64,000 bases of DNA from Desulfohalovibrio reitneri. Lineage in GTDB: Bacteria > Desulfobacterota > Desulfovibrionia > Desulfovibrionales > Desulfovibrionaceae. The notes under the pieces are model-generated. The model made no database searches. It worked only from the letters and a program-made list of their open reading frames with translations, and was not told the DNA's origin. Location: assembly GCF_000711295.1 (NCBI RefSeq), contig NZ_JOMJ01000003.1:1005001-1069000 (forward strand), in the 5' to 3' direction. Of this stretch, positions 15,301-22,610 are shown in pieces (the stretch's first letter is position 1; each line of letters opens with the position of its first letter). The position numbers were made by a program, and so were the translations under genes.

Positions 15301-15329
15301 AATATACGACCTGATGAACATCAGGTCAA
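15301..15329 (-). promoter_or_regulatory. Promoter with overlapping palindromic operator of the cargo operon
   Basis: On the minus strand a TTGACC -35 (15329-15324) and a TATATT -10 (15306-15301) are spaced by exactly 17 bases. The palindrome GACCTGATG-AA-CATCAGGTC (15308-15327) starts inside the -35 box and fills the spacer. A repressor bound there would exclude RNA polymerase. The obvious candidate is the LexA-type protein encoded by the first gene. Confidence 0.8.
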
Positions 15330-15540
15330 TCAAAAAGACAGGACTTCTCGTCTGATTCCGTCATCTTGCACGTCCCTCCGGTAGGTAACGAACGCAAGTC
15401 CGGTTCAAGCCGGGCACAACCAGATAACCGACCAGAGGCGGAGCTGAGGCGGTTGTGGGTGCCATCGAACGCGCATCCCGACCGCCCCCGTTTTCTGGCA
15501 TCCACACCATCCAGTCCCCCGGTCCCACCGGAGGTGTTCG
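15330..15540. other. Non-coding leader between the two divergent operons
   Basis: About 210 bases separate the cargo promoter from the integration operon. I see imperfect inverted repeats (GGCACAACC near 15414 with GGTTGTG near 15453) but no convincing gene. The GGTTCAAGCC stretch near 15402 looks like a tRNA T-arm but has no matching rest of a tRNA. It may contain the promoter of the recombinase operon. Confidence 0.4.
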
Positions 15541-15783
15541 ATGTTGGATGTACAGAAAATGAATGATGTGCCGGGGACGGAAGATCTCGGCGAAAACGGC
15601 AATCCCAGCCGCCTGTCGGGTGAGGCGAGGCTCCAGTCAGCCGCCTCCATTCTGGCTACGGCGGTCCTGCGCCGAAAGGCCAAAAAAGCATGTGTAGGCA
15701 GTGAGTTAGAGTTTTTCGAAGATTCTTCCCCTGTGCTCGGAGAAGGACTTGATTCATTGCCGGAACAGAGCATTCATTCATGA
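15541..15783 (+). CDS. Small hypothetical protein upstream of DUF2924, 80 aa
   Basis: The ATG at 15541 has GGAGGTG seven bases before it. The central segment ARLQSAASILATAVLRRKAKKA is a basic amphipathic helix. I believe similar LA-x-x-LR-rich small proteins precede recombinase operons in related elements, but the rest is low-complexity and acidic. It runs in the same direction as the DUF2924 and recombinase genes and ends 34 bases before them. Function unknown; it could be a false call. Confidence 0.5.
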   Translation: MLDVQKMNDVPGTEDLGENGNPSRLSGEARLQSAASILATAVLRRKAKKACVGSELEFFEDSSPVLGEGLDSLPEQSIHS

Positions 15784-15817
15784 CAACTCGTCCGGAAACC
15801 AAAATAAGGAGTTGAAA

Positions 15818-16342
15818 ATGATTGAGTTACAGAACGCCGCCACGGGCGGCAAGAATCAGGACCGAACCCGAAACTCGGTCCTTCGGCAGATGGCCCTGCT
15901 GCAATCCATGTCCCTGGAGCAGCTCCGGGAAAAATGGCTCGACCTCTACGGCGAAGAGCCTCCCCAGTACAAGAAGCAATTCCTCATCAAACGGCTGGCC
16001 TATCGCATCCAGGAGCTTTTCTACGGCGGGCTGTCCGAGCAGGCCAAGGTCCATCTCCAGCAGGCCGCCAAGGAGGACCCGGTAGCCACTGTCAATCGAC
16101 GCATCCCAGAAGAGCGGAAATCGAACGAGGCGATCCTGCCTGGAACCAGACTGGTGCGGGTCTGGAACGACCGGCGTTATGAGGTGATCGTCCTTGCCGA
16201 TGGCTACGAGTTTGAAGGCCGCACCTTCCGGTCGCTCAGCGCGGTGGCCAGGGAGATCACCGGGACCAGGTGGAACGGCAAGGTCTTTTTCGGGTTGAAG
16301 AAGGTTTACGGCAGAAAAGCCGAGGGAGGTTCGGATGCTTGA
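15818..16342 (+). CDS. DUF2924 family protein
   Basis: The 174-aa protein has the DUF2924 pattern. An N-terminal helix reads LEQLREKWLDLYGEEPPQYKKQFLIKRLAYRIQELFYGGLS. The middle segment LPGTRLVRVWNDRRYEVIVLADGYEFEGRTFRSLSAVAREITG is followed by TRWNGKVFFGL. Genes of this family sit directly before large serine recombinases in many bacterial elements; the C-terminal part resembles DNA-binding domains of such systems. The start at 15818 has AAGGAG upstream; 23 earlier in-frame codons lack a ribosome-binding site. It overlaps the recombinase start by eight bases. Confidence 0.88.
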   Translation: MIELQNAATGGKNQDRTRNSVLRQMALLQSMSLEQLREKWLDLYGEEPPQYKKQFLIKRLAYRIQELFYGGLSEQAKVHLQQAAKEDPVATVNRRIPEERKSNEAILPGTRLVRVWNDRRYEVIVLADGYEFEGRTFRSLSAVAREITGTRWNGKVFFGLKKVYGRKAEGGSDA

Positions 16343-17921
16343 TAACAGCAATGTCGCGCCGGGCAAGAACAAGACCCTGCGCTGTGCCATCTACACCCGC
16401 AAGAGCCACGAGGAAGGGCTCGAACAGGAGTTCAACTCGTTGGATGCACAACGGGAATCTGCGGAACACTATATCGAAGCCCAGAGGATGCGTGGCTGGA
16501 CGGCTCTGCCGGATCGCTACGACGATGGTGGATTCTCGGGTGGGAACATGGAGCGCCCGGGGCTGCGCCGACTGCTGGCGGACATCGACGCCGGGAAGAT
16601 CGATGTGATCGTCGTCTACAAGGTCGACCGGCTGTCCCGCTCGCTGCTGGACTTCATGAAGATGATCGACCTCTTCAACGAGAAGGGTGTCAGCTTCGTC
16701 TCGGTCACCCAGCACTTCAGCACCACCGACCCCACCGGCCGGATGTTTCTCGGCATCCTGATCACCTTCGCTCAGTACGAGCGGGAGGTCATAGCCGAGC
16801 GTATCCGGGACAAGGTGGCGGCAGCCAAGCGCCGGGGGAAATACTGCGGCGGCGTACCCATCCTCGGATACGACGTCGACAGGGACAACAAGAAGCTGCT
16901 GGTCAACCCCGATGAAGCCATGACGGTGCAGTACATCTTCCGCCGGTTCATCCAGATCGGCTCGGCCAAGAAGCTGGGCCAGGAATTGAACGAACAGGGT
17001 TACCGCACCAAGGCCTGGACCACCAAGAAAGGCAAAGTGCGCGAGGGCTCCGAATGGAACACCGCCCACATCTACCGGCTGCTCAATAACCGGATCTATA
17101 TCGGCGAGATCGCCCACAAGGACCGCAGCTACCCCGGAGAGCACGAAGGGATCATCGACCGGGCGACCTGGGACAAGGTGCAGGCCATCCTGGAGGACAA
17201 CAAACCGGTCAAGGTTTCCATGGCCAGAACCAAAATGGTCGCCCCGTTGAAAGGCGTCATCCGTTGCGGCCACTGCGGATGCGCGATGGGACCGACCTAC
17301 GCCCGCAAGAACGGCCGCCACTACACCTATTACATCTGCCAGAAAGACAGCAAGCGGACCGTGAGCCGGTGCCCGCTCAAACGGATTCCCGCCGGGGACA
17401 TCGAGCAGGCGGTAATCGAGCAGTTGAGCGCGGTGTTCCGGACACCGACGCTGGTGGCCAAAACCTACTTCGCGGCCCGGGACATCGAGCAGGCGGAGCG
17501 GGAGCGGCTGTTCAAGCAGAAAGCCCAACTCGAGATGGAGCTGTCGCAGGCACGGGAGCAGGCACTCGAACTGATGAAACCCGGCAGCGATCAGCCGGGC
17601 AAGACCGAGATGCTGACGGCCGTCAATCGCCAGGCGGTCGAGCTCTCGAAACAACTGACCCATGTGAGCGAGCGCTGCAAAGCTTACCAGGGGAACAGCA
17701 TCACGGAGCAGGATGTGTCGGAGGCCTTCCAGAATGTCGAGGGCTTCTGGGATGACCTTTTCCCGGTGGAGCGAAACCGGCTCATCCGCCTCCTGGTGGA
17801 TAAGGTGGAGGTCCGTGAGACCGGAATCGACATGGAGCTGCGAACCAACGGGCTGACAACGCTCATCGCCGAGCTGGCTGGTCTGGCATGCGAAGTCACT
17901 GAACGGAGGGCAAGCCGATGA
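16335..17921 (+). CDS. Large serine recombinase (integrase/excisionase of the element)
   Basis: The 528-aa protein has the resolvase catalytic domain with nucleophile Ser24 (YTRKS), the SLDAQRE motif, and VYKVDRLSRSLLDF and ERIRDKVAAAKRRG. A Recombinase domain follows (about 180-290), then a zinc ribbon (CGHCGCAMGP near 309 plus two later cysteines) and a coiled coil near 390-440. Such enzymes integrate DNA between attP and attB by a double-strand break with a two-base crossover. It is the best candidate for movement of this element. It overlaps both neighbours. Confidence 0.95.
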   Translation: MLDNSNVAPGKNKTLRCAIYTRKSHEEGLEQEFNSLDAQRESAEHYIEAQRMRGWTALPDRYDDGGFSGGNMERPGLRRLLADIDAGKIDVIVVYKVDRLSRSLLDFMKMIDLFNEKGVSFVSVTQHFSTTDPTGRMFLGILITFAQYEREVIAERIRDKVAAAKRRGKYCGGVPILGYDVDRDNKKLLVNPDEAMTVQYIFRRFIQIGSAKKLGQELNEQGYRTKAWTTKKGKVREGSEWNTAHIYRLLNNRIYIGEIAHKDRSYPGEHEGIIDRATWDKVQAILEDNKPVKVSMARTKMVAPLKGVIRCGHCGCAMGPTYARKNGRHYTYYICQKDSKRTVSRCPLKRIPAGDIEQAVIEQLSAVFRTPTLVAKTYFAARDIEQAERERLFKQKAQLEMELSQAREQALELMKPGSDQPGKTEMLTAVNRQAVELSKQLTHVSERCKAYQGNSITEQDVSEAFQNVEGFWDDLFPVERNRLIRLLVDKVEVRETGIDMELRTNGLTTLIAELAGLACEVTERRASR

Positions 17922-18340
17922 AAATGAAGCCGACCATTACCGTAGCTGACAACGGCAACCTGCAGATTCACATCCCGATGCTGATCCGGCGCATGCGTGG
18001 CCGCAAGACGGTCATCGCTCCCCAGGCCCTGGATGGAGAAATCACCGGAGCACAGGAACCGGTGCAGTCCGCCATCCTCCAGGCACTGGGAAGGGCCTTT
18101 TCCTGGGCCGACATCCTCGAATCCGGCCAGATCAAGTCCATCAGCGAGCTTGCCCGTACCCTTGACGTCGATGGCTCGTATGTGGCCCGCATCCTCAAGC
18201 TGACGACCCTGGCCCCCGACATCATCGAAGCCCTGATCAATGGCGAGGAACCCAACGGGCTCTCGCTGGCCAAGCTGACCCAGACCTTTCCCGAGGACTG
18301 GACCGAGCAGCGCCGCCAGTTCGGCTTCGCCACCGACTGA
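17918..18340 (+). CDS. KorB/ParB-type HTH protein linked to the recombinase
   Basis: The 140-aa protein has an N-terminal beta segment (ITVADNGNLQIHIPMLIRRMRGRKTVIAP). A KorB-like helix-turn-helix follows (SISELARTLDVDGSYVARILKLTTLAPDIIEALINGEEPNGLSLAKL). Proteins of this type commonly follow DUF2924 and a serine recombinase, and may act as a directionality or regulatory factor. The start overlaps the recombinase stop (ATGA). It is the last gene of the integration operon. Confidence 0.85.
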   Translation: MKMKPTITVADNGNLQIHIPMLIRRMRGRKTVIAPQALDGEITGAQEPVQSAILQALGRAFSWADILESGQIKSISELARTLDVDGSYVARILKLTTLAPDIIEALINGEEPNGLSLAKLTQTFPEDWTEQRRQFGFATD

Positions 18341-18366
18341 CGACCGGACCGGAGACTACCCCAGAG

Positions 18367-18392
18367 AGCCGACCATCAGCGTCGGCTTTTCT
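18367..18392 (+). terminator. Terminator of the recombinase operon
   Basis: AGCCGAC (18367-18373) pairs with GTCGGCT (18381-18387) across a seven-base loop, followed by TTTCT. It starts 27 bases after the last stop codon of the operon. Confidence 0.8.
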
Positions 18393-18699
18393 ACTATTGG
18401 GGGTAGGAAAGCGGAGTTGACTGCGCTTCTTTTTATGGCCGTGGCGGGCGATTTCGAAAAAAACGTCCGGTTGCGGCATCGAACGATGACCTAAGACAAC
18501 CGCCAAAAACGGCAACAAGCCGCAAACCCATATCAATCAAGGATGTAGCTTCCCGGACGCGCTTCGGACTTGGTCCGGAGAAAACAGAGAATCAGGGGCC
18601 AAACAGAGAAAGAAAGGCTGGAAGATGGGGAGAATCGATGGTGCTAAGAGGTGCTTTGGAAAGATGTGAAACGGGCGCAAACCCTTTAGAAACAAGGGG
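18393..18699. other. Gene-free stretch holding the probable right junction of the element
   Basis: About 300 bases lie between the recombinase-operon terminator and the ssrA terminator. I see no convincing gene. The element-chromosome junction should be here, but I could not identify an attachment core or a repeat shared with the left side. Confidence 0.5.
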
Positions 18700-18745
18700 A
18701 AAAAGAAAACCCGTCGCCTCCGAGAGTGGTTCCGGAGAGACGGGT
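18700..18745 (-). terminator. Terminator of ssrA
   Basis: On the minus strand GACCCGT-type arms (ACCCGTC, GACGGGT) at 18745-18709, with an inner CTCCG/CGGAG stem, are followed by TTTTCTTTTTC. It lies 14 bases after the mature tmRNA end. Confidence 0.8.
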
Positions 18746-18759
18746 TGTCTTTTTTCAAA

Positions 18760-19116
18760 TGGTGGAGGCGGGGGGAATCGAACCCCCGTCCGCGAACGGT
18801 CCACCCAGGCGTCTACAGGCTTAGAACGGGTTTGTATTGTCGACCTGGGAATCGCCCCCGTTCAGGGCTGCCCCAGGACCAAGTCCATCTAAGTTCTCAC
18901 TCGGCGAGCGACGGACCGACCGGCCGAGCCAGCCTGATGCATCGTCGCCCCACGCGTTTATCAGGCATCCACGCGCGGGACGTGGCTTCACTTAAGCAGC
19001 CAGGGCGTAGTCGTGATCGTTGGCGACTAACTTTTTGTGCCGCTTTTTACGAGGCCAGCGGCGCCTCGGCCTGCAACCCGGGTTTCTCTCGTCCACGTCG
19101 AAACCAGTGCGCCCCC
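18760..19116 (-). ncRNA. ssrA: tmRNA (transfer-messenger RNA)
   Basis: This RNA rescues stalled ribosomes and tags incomplete proteins. The 5' GGGGGCG (19116-19110) pairs with 3' CGCCTCC before ACCA (18760). The GGTTTCGACG segment follows the 5' stem, and a T-arm with GGTTCGATTCC precedes the 3' end. The tag reading frame is 18992-19024: the resume codon GCC after TTAGTC gives ANDHDYALAA and then TAA. The length is 357 nt. The 3' part of ssrA is a common integration target, but here the gene appears intact and the element lies beyond its terminator. Confidence 0.95.
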
Positions 19117-19160
19117 ATGAACGGACGCCGCGACGCGGCTGTCAATGAACCTGAAAGGGC

Positions 19161-19188
19161 AATATAAGCCTTTGCCGTCATTTGGCAA
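19161..19188 (-). promoter_or_regulatory. Probable ssrA promoter
   Basis: On the minus strand a TTGCCA -35 (19188-19183) and a TATATT -10 (19166-19161) are spaced by 16 bases. The precursor would begin about 38 bases before the mature 5' end, which RNase P then trims. Confidence 0.5.
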
Positions 19189-19229
19189 GGGGGCTTGACC
19201 CGGAGGGTGGCCCGATACATTGTGCCCGG

Positions 19230-20156
19230 ATGAAAAAAACCATTGTGGGCCTGGTTTGCGTCATGCTGTTGGGCGGAGCGCTCGCCGCCAACGGCCAGGA
19301 ACTGCCCGAGACAACCAGCGGGGCCACGGTGGTATTCTCCGATCCCACACCAAGCGAATCCCGGCGGCTGACCACCTCCCTGGGAGCGGGCTACATGGGC
19401 GAGGCTTCCTTCGGCTCGTCCGACGGGGGGGTGGAACTCTATCGCACGGTCCTGTCCGCCGCCTATTCCATCTTTCACCTTCGCTACGAGTACTCGGATT
19501 TCGTGTGGAACGATCTGGAGGCCCTGCCGCTGGACGCGGAGGGTGAGGCTCCTTGGGAGGGGCTGCACGACATCTCCCTGAGCGCCCTGCTGGAGCGGGG
19601 AGATTGGAATCGCTGGTCATGGTGGATCAACGCGGAAGCCACATCCTCCTTCGAGCGCGAGTTTCCCGGAGCGGTGGGCGTTGGCGCGAGCGGTGAGTTG
19701 GCCTTTGACGTTTGGAAGGGGTGGAAACTGGGTTTGATGCTCTCCACCGTGGTTCTCAGCCCCCTGAACCAGGACCTTTTCGGCAGGCTGGACGCGGACC
19801 TCGCCCTGCACGTTTCCCCAGAGCATCTGGATTTGGCCCTGCGTGAACTGGGGCTGAAAGGGGAGGAGGGCGAAGAAACGCGCATCGGCTTCCGTGCCGG
19901 GCTTTCCACAAGATCCCGTACGTACCGTCTCGCCTCGGACAGCCCAGTATTCGGCAGCGGTTACGCAGGCATCCGGAGTCTCACGGCCGGGGCTTACATG
20001 GACTACAAAGTCACCGAGAACCTCACTGTCAGCCTTGGCCCGGAATACTCTTTCCTGCGCAGCTACTCCACATACAAGGACACGGGATCGCTGGAGACCT
20101 CCGAGGATCTGGGGGACGCTTTCGGTGGATTCGTTGGGGTGAGTTGGAGATTTTAA
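19230..20156 (+). CDS. Predicted outer-membrane beta-barrel protein, 308 aa
   Basis: Not assigned to a named family. The start at 19230 gives a clear signal peptide (MKKTIVGLVCVMLLGGALAANGQ). The rest is made of alternating amphipathic strands (for example SIFHLRYEYSDFVW and LTAGAYMDYKVTENLTVSLGPEYSFL) and ends in a terminal phenylalanine (GVSWRF), the usual mark for barrel insertion. A TTGACC at 19195 and TACATT at 19216 could form its promoter. In that case transcription would start only a few bases before the ATG and no ribosome-binding site is visible. Function unknown. Confidence 0.75.
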   Translation: MKKTIVGLVCVMLLGGALAANGQELPETTSGATVVFSDPTPSESRRLTTSLGAGYMGEASFGSSDGGVELYRTVLSAAYSIFHLRYEYSDFVWNDLEALPLDAEGEAPWEGLHDISLSALLERGDWNRWSWWINAEATSSFEREFPGAVGVGASGELAFDVWKGWKLGLMLSTVVLSPLNQDLFGRLDADLALHVSPEHLDLALRELGLKGEEGEETRIGFRAGLSTRSRTYRLASDSPVFGSGYAGIRSLTAGAYMDYKVTENLTVSLGPEYSFLRSYSTYKDTGSLETSEDLGDAFGGFVGVSWRF

Positions 20157-20190
20157 AAGAGAAGGGCGGACCGGATTATCCGATCCGCCC
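20155..20190 (-). terminator. Terminator of tRNA-Met, possibly bidirectional
   Basis: A GGGCGGA/TCCGCCC hairpin (20164-20190) is followed on the minus strand by TTCTCTTTTA. It lies ten bases after the tRNA and directly after the barrel-protein stop on the other strand. Confidence 0.7.
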
Positions 20191-20199
20191 TGGAAAAAT

Positions 20200-20276
20200 T
20201 GGTAGCGAGGGAGGGAATTGAACCCCCGACACTGCGGATATGAGCCGCATGCTCTGACCGACTGAGCTACCTCGCC
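20200..20276 (-). tRNA. tRNA-Met (CAT), elongator type
   Basis: The minus strand folds as a 77-nt tRNA beginning GGCGAGGTAGCTCAG and ending CCTCGCTACCA. The anticodon loop is CTCATAT. The G1-U72 pair and the lack of three consecutive G-C pairs in the anticodon stem argue against initiator tRNA. A CAT-anticodon tRNA-Ile remains possible, but the body resembles elongator Met. Confidence 0.92.
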
Positions 20277-20340
20277 ACGCGCGGGGAAAAGTCTCTATCC
20301 ATAATCGCCGGCTTTGGCAAGGGCCGCGCGGGAAAAATTT

Positions 20341-21141
20341 TCAACGGCTCGGCCAGAACAGGAGCACCATCGGGGCCAGTACCAATCTGTACCAGGCGAA
20401 AGGCCGCAGGGTCCACCGGGTGAGCAGGGCGATAAATCCCTTCACCGCCACCCAGGCCGCAGCGAACGATGTGACGAAACCCACAGCCAGGAAAAGCACG
20501 TCCGAGGTGGTGTACAGGTGCCATGTGGAGAGCAGCTTGTAGCCGGTGGCCGCCACCATGATGGGCACTGCGGCGATGAATGAGTATTCCGCCGCCAGCC
20601 TTCTATCCGCGCCAAGGATCATGCCGCCCATGATGGTGGCCGCGGAGCGCGAGAAGCCGGGCCAAAGGGCGAGGCACTGGAAAAAGCCGATGCCGAGAGC
20701 CAGGCTCCAGGTCATCTGATCCAGTCCCGCGAAGCGCGGTTTTGGGCGTGTCCGTTCCACCAGAAGAATGAGCAGGGCCCCGATTCCCAGCGACCAGGCC
20801 ACTGGCTGGGGATGGAACAGCTTGTCCTCGATGACGTCCGAGAGGAGCAGGCCCACCACCGAAGCGGGCAGGGAGGTCAAGACCAGGAACCAGATGCCCC
20901 TGGAGCCGGAAAAGCGGCGCTCGGAATCACGCCGCAACAGCCCAAGGAAGCGCTCGCGGTAGAGTACGGCCACAGCCAGGATGGCTCCCAACTGGATGAT
21001 GACGTTGAAGGCGTCGATGCGGTCGCCGGACAGGTCCAGCACGGATGAGGTAAGAATAAGGTGGCCGGTGCTGGAAACGGGCAGGAATTCTGTTGTTCCC
21101 TCCACGATTCCCAGGATGACGGCGTCGAGCGGTGTGGGCAT
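20341..21141 (-). CDS. uppP: Undecaprenyl-diphosphatase (BacA/UppP family)
   Basis: This inner-membrane enzyme recycles undecaprenyl pyrophosphate to the monophosphate carrier for peptidoglycan and LPS. The 266-aa sequence has the family motifs GIVEGTTEFLPVSSTGHLIL (residues about 10-30) and PGFSRSAATIMGG in the second half. It has about eight hydrophobic segments. The start at 21141 matches the usual N-terminus (MPTPLDAVILGIVEG), whereas the frame extends 46 codons further without a plausible start. Confidence 0.95.
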   Translation of the reverse strand: MPTPLDAVILGIVEGTTEFLPVSSTGHLILTSSVLDLSGDRIDAFNVIIQLGAILAVAVLYRERFLGLLRRDSERRFSGSRGIWFLVLTSLPASVVGLLLSDVIEDKLFHPQPVAWSLGIGALLILLVERTRPKPRFAGLDQMTWSLALGIGFFQCLALWPGFSRSAATIMGGMILGADRRLAAEYSFIAAVPIMVAATGYKLLSTWHLYTTSDVLFLAVGFVTSFAAAWVAVKGFIALLTRWTLRPFAWYRLVLAPMVLLFWPSR

Positions 21142-21231
21142 GAGCGTTCCAGTACGTCCGGTGGTTCCCGGCGTTGCATTGCGCCCCCTCCTGGTGTACC
21201 TCAGGCCCAATTCAACTGGAGGAGGCGCTGG

Positions 21232-21426
21232 ATGGCGACGATTGTTCCCCCGGGCGAAATGGCCCGCAAGGCGATGCATTGGATATCCGAGGGGGTTAAA
21301 GAAGGCAAGGAGTTGCCTCCCCTCATTGAGGAAGCCGCCATGCGCTTCAACCTCAGCCCAAAAGACGTCGAGTTCCTGAAGCGGTTCTACAAGGAAAACG
21401 GCGAGGGTGCCAAGCCGGCCGATTGA
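21232..21426 (+). CDS. Small conserved hypothetical protein, 64 aa
   Basis: A GGAGGAGG sequence precedes the ATG at 21232. The protein is small, soluble and mainly helical (MATIVPPGEMARKAMHWISEGVKEG, then NLSPKDVEFLKRFYKENG). No family is recognised. The stop overlaps the lptF start, so it is probably translated with the LPS-export genes. It may be lineage-specific. Confidence 0.75.
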   Translation: MATIVPPGEMARKAMHWISEGVKEGKELPPLIEEAAMRFNLSPKDVEFLKRFYKENGEGAKPAD

Positions 21427-22610
21427 TTCCCCTCGTGAAGCGAATTCACCGCGAAATCTTCAAAGAGCTGAGCACGACGTTCGGCCTAGTCATGGGGGCT
21501 CTGCTGGCCCTCATCCTCATCGGCCGGATGCTGAAGCTCAAGGACGTCTTTCTCTCGCAGTCCATCTCCCTTCTGCAGATGGGCGAGCTTTTCCTGTATC
21601 TCGCGCCGTTCTTTCTGCTCCTGCTCCTGCCCATATCCACCATGCTCTCGGTTTTCCTGACCTTTTTGCGCATGAGTACGGACAACGAACTGCTGGCCCT
21701 GCGGGCGGGCGGAGTCAGCCTGGGCCAGATGCTCGTGGCTCCGCTCCTGTTCTGCCTGCTGATCACGGCGATGGACTTCGGTGTGTCGTTCTGGGGCGTT
21801 TCCTGGGGGATGGAGAACTTCAAGTCCACGGTGCTGGAGCATGCCCGCACCAAGTCGCAACTCATTCTTCAACCGGGTGTTTTCAACAAGGAGTTCCCCG
21901 GGTTGACGCTGTACGCCCGCAACGTCACCCCGTCCGGTGCGGGGCTGGAAGACGTTTTCGTCAGGGACGAAACCCGCCGGAACGCGGCCGCGACAATCGT
22001 GGCGCCCAAAGGCACGGTGGGGACCGACGAGGAACGCGGACAGATCGTTTTCCTGCTGGAGGACGGACACATCTATCGCCGCCAGGGCAACACCTTCGAC
22101 GTGCTGGGCTTTTCAACCTACGCCGTGCGGCTTGACCTGGAAAAGCTGTTCCGGGGATTCCGCTTCGACGACGACAAGCCAAAGGAAATGTCCTGGAACA
22201 GGTTGCAAAGACTTGTTGACGACCCGGACGTCCGCGACGTGGACGAAGGCAATTATTTTCGTAAGATAAAAGTGGAAATCCAGAAGAGGCTGGCTCTGCC
22301 CACGGCCTGTTTCGTACTGGGCCTGTTTGCGTTGCCGTTCGCCTTTTCCTTCAAAGGCTTGCGACAGTATCTGGGACTGGTTCTCTCCCTGGGGTTCTTC
22401 ATGGTGTACTACACCATGCTCTCGGTGGGGTTGAGCCTGGGCGAAACCGGCACACTCGACCCACGTGTTGGCTTGTGGGTTCCCAACGGCCTCTTTCTGC
22501 TACTGGCCATATGGGGCATTCGCATGGCTCAAAAGGAGCGGTTTCCCCGAATTTTCGACCGATTGCGACATATTTCCATCAGGAAAACAAGCAAGGAGGA
22601 GGAGCAGTGA
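21423..22610 (+). CDS. lptF: LPS export permease LptF (YjgP/YjgQ family)
   Basis: The 395-aa protein has the YjgP/YjgQ layout. It has three N-terminal membrane helices, a periplasmic jellyroll domain (about 130-265) and three C-terminal membrane helices. With LptG and the LptB ATPase it extracts LPS from the inner membrane. A TTG start at 21423 overlaps the previous stop; a GTG at 21435 is an alternative. The gene overlaps lptG by four bases. No lptB is in the window. Confidence 0.9.
   Translation: MIPLVKRIHREIFKELSTTFGLVMGALLALILIGRMLKLKDVFLSQSISLLQMGELFLYLAPFFLLLLLPISTMLSVFLTFLRMSTDNELLALRAGGVSLGQMLVAPLLFCLLITAMDFGVSFWGVSWGMENFKSTVLEHARTKSQLILQPGVFNKEFPGLTLYARNVTPSGAGLEDVFVRDETRRNAAATIVAPKGTVGTDEERGQIVFLLEDGHIYRRQGNTFDVLGFSTYAVRLDLEKLFRGFRFDDDKPKEMSWNRLQRLVDDPDVRDVDEGNYFRKIKVEIQKRLALPTACFVLGLFALPFAFSFKGLRQYLGLVLSLGFFMVYYTMLSVGLSLGETGTLDPRVGLWVPNGLFLLLAIWGIRMAQKERFPRIFDRLRHISIRKTSKEEEQ

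Larger units (their letters stand above)
1..18392. mobile_element. Integrated mobile element (right part; left end outside window)
   Basis: This block combines a large serine recombinase operon, a phage-like replication and recombination operon, a toxin-antitoxin pair, a repeat-rich control region and a cargo operon. No housekeeping gene occurs until ssrA at 18760. The recombinase operon and its terminator (18367-18392) mark the right side, so the right junction probably lies between about 18393 and 18700. The exact attachment site was not found: large serine recombinases use short cores, and the left junction is not in the window. No structural phage genes or conjugation genes are visible, so phage, plasmid-like or ICE-like identity is undecided. 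Confidence 0.8.

Noticed and set aside
15385-15420. tRNA or tRNA fragment (GGTTCAAGCC)
   Set aside because: Only a T-arm-like stretch is present; no acceptor stem, anticodon arm or matching partner nearby, and the loop size is wrong.
18638-19167. Two rightward open frames of 84 and 140 codons
   Set aside because: They lie antisense to ssrA and its terminator; the peptides are low-complexity translations of tRNA-like sequence.
19182-19229. Upstream start for the barrel protein (16 extra codons)
   Set aside because: The extension would bury the signal peptide and runs through the predicted promoter.
18760-20276. Integration of the element into ssrA or tRNA-Met
   Set aside because: Both RNA genes look intact, and I found no duplicated 3' segment on the element side in the window. 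A serine recombinase does not usually need a tRNA gene.
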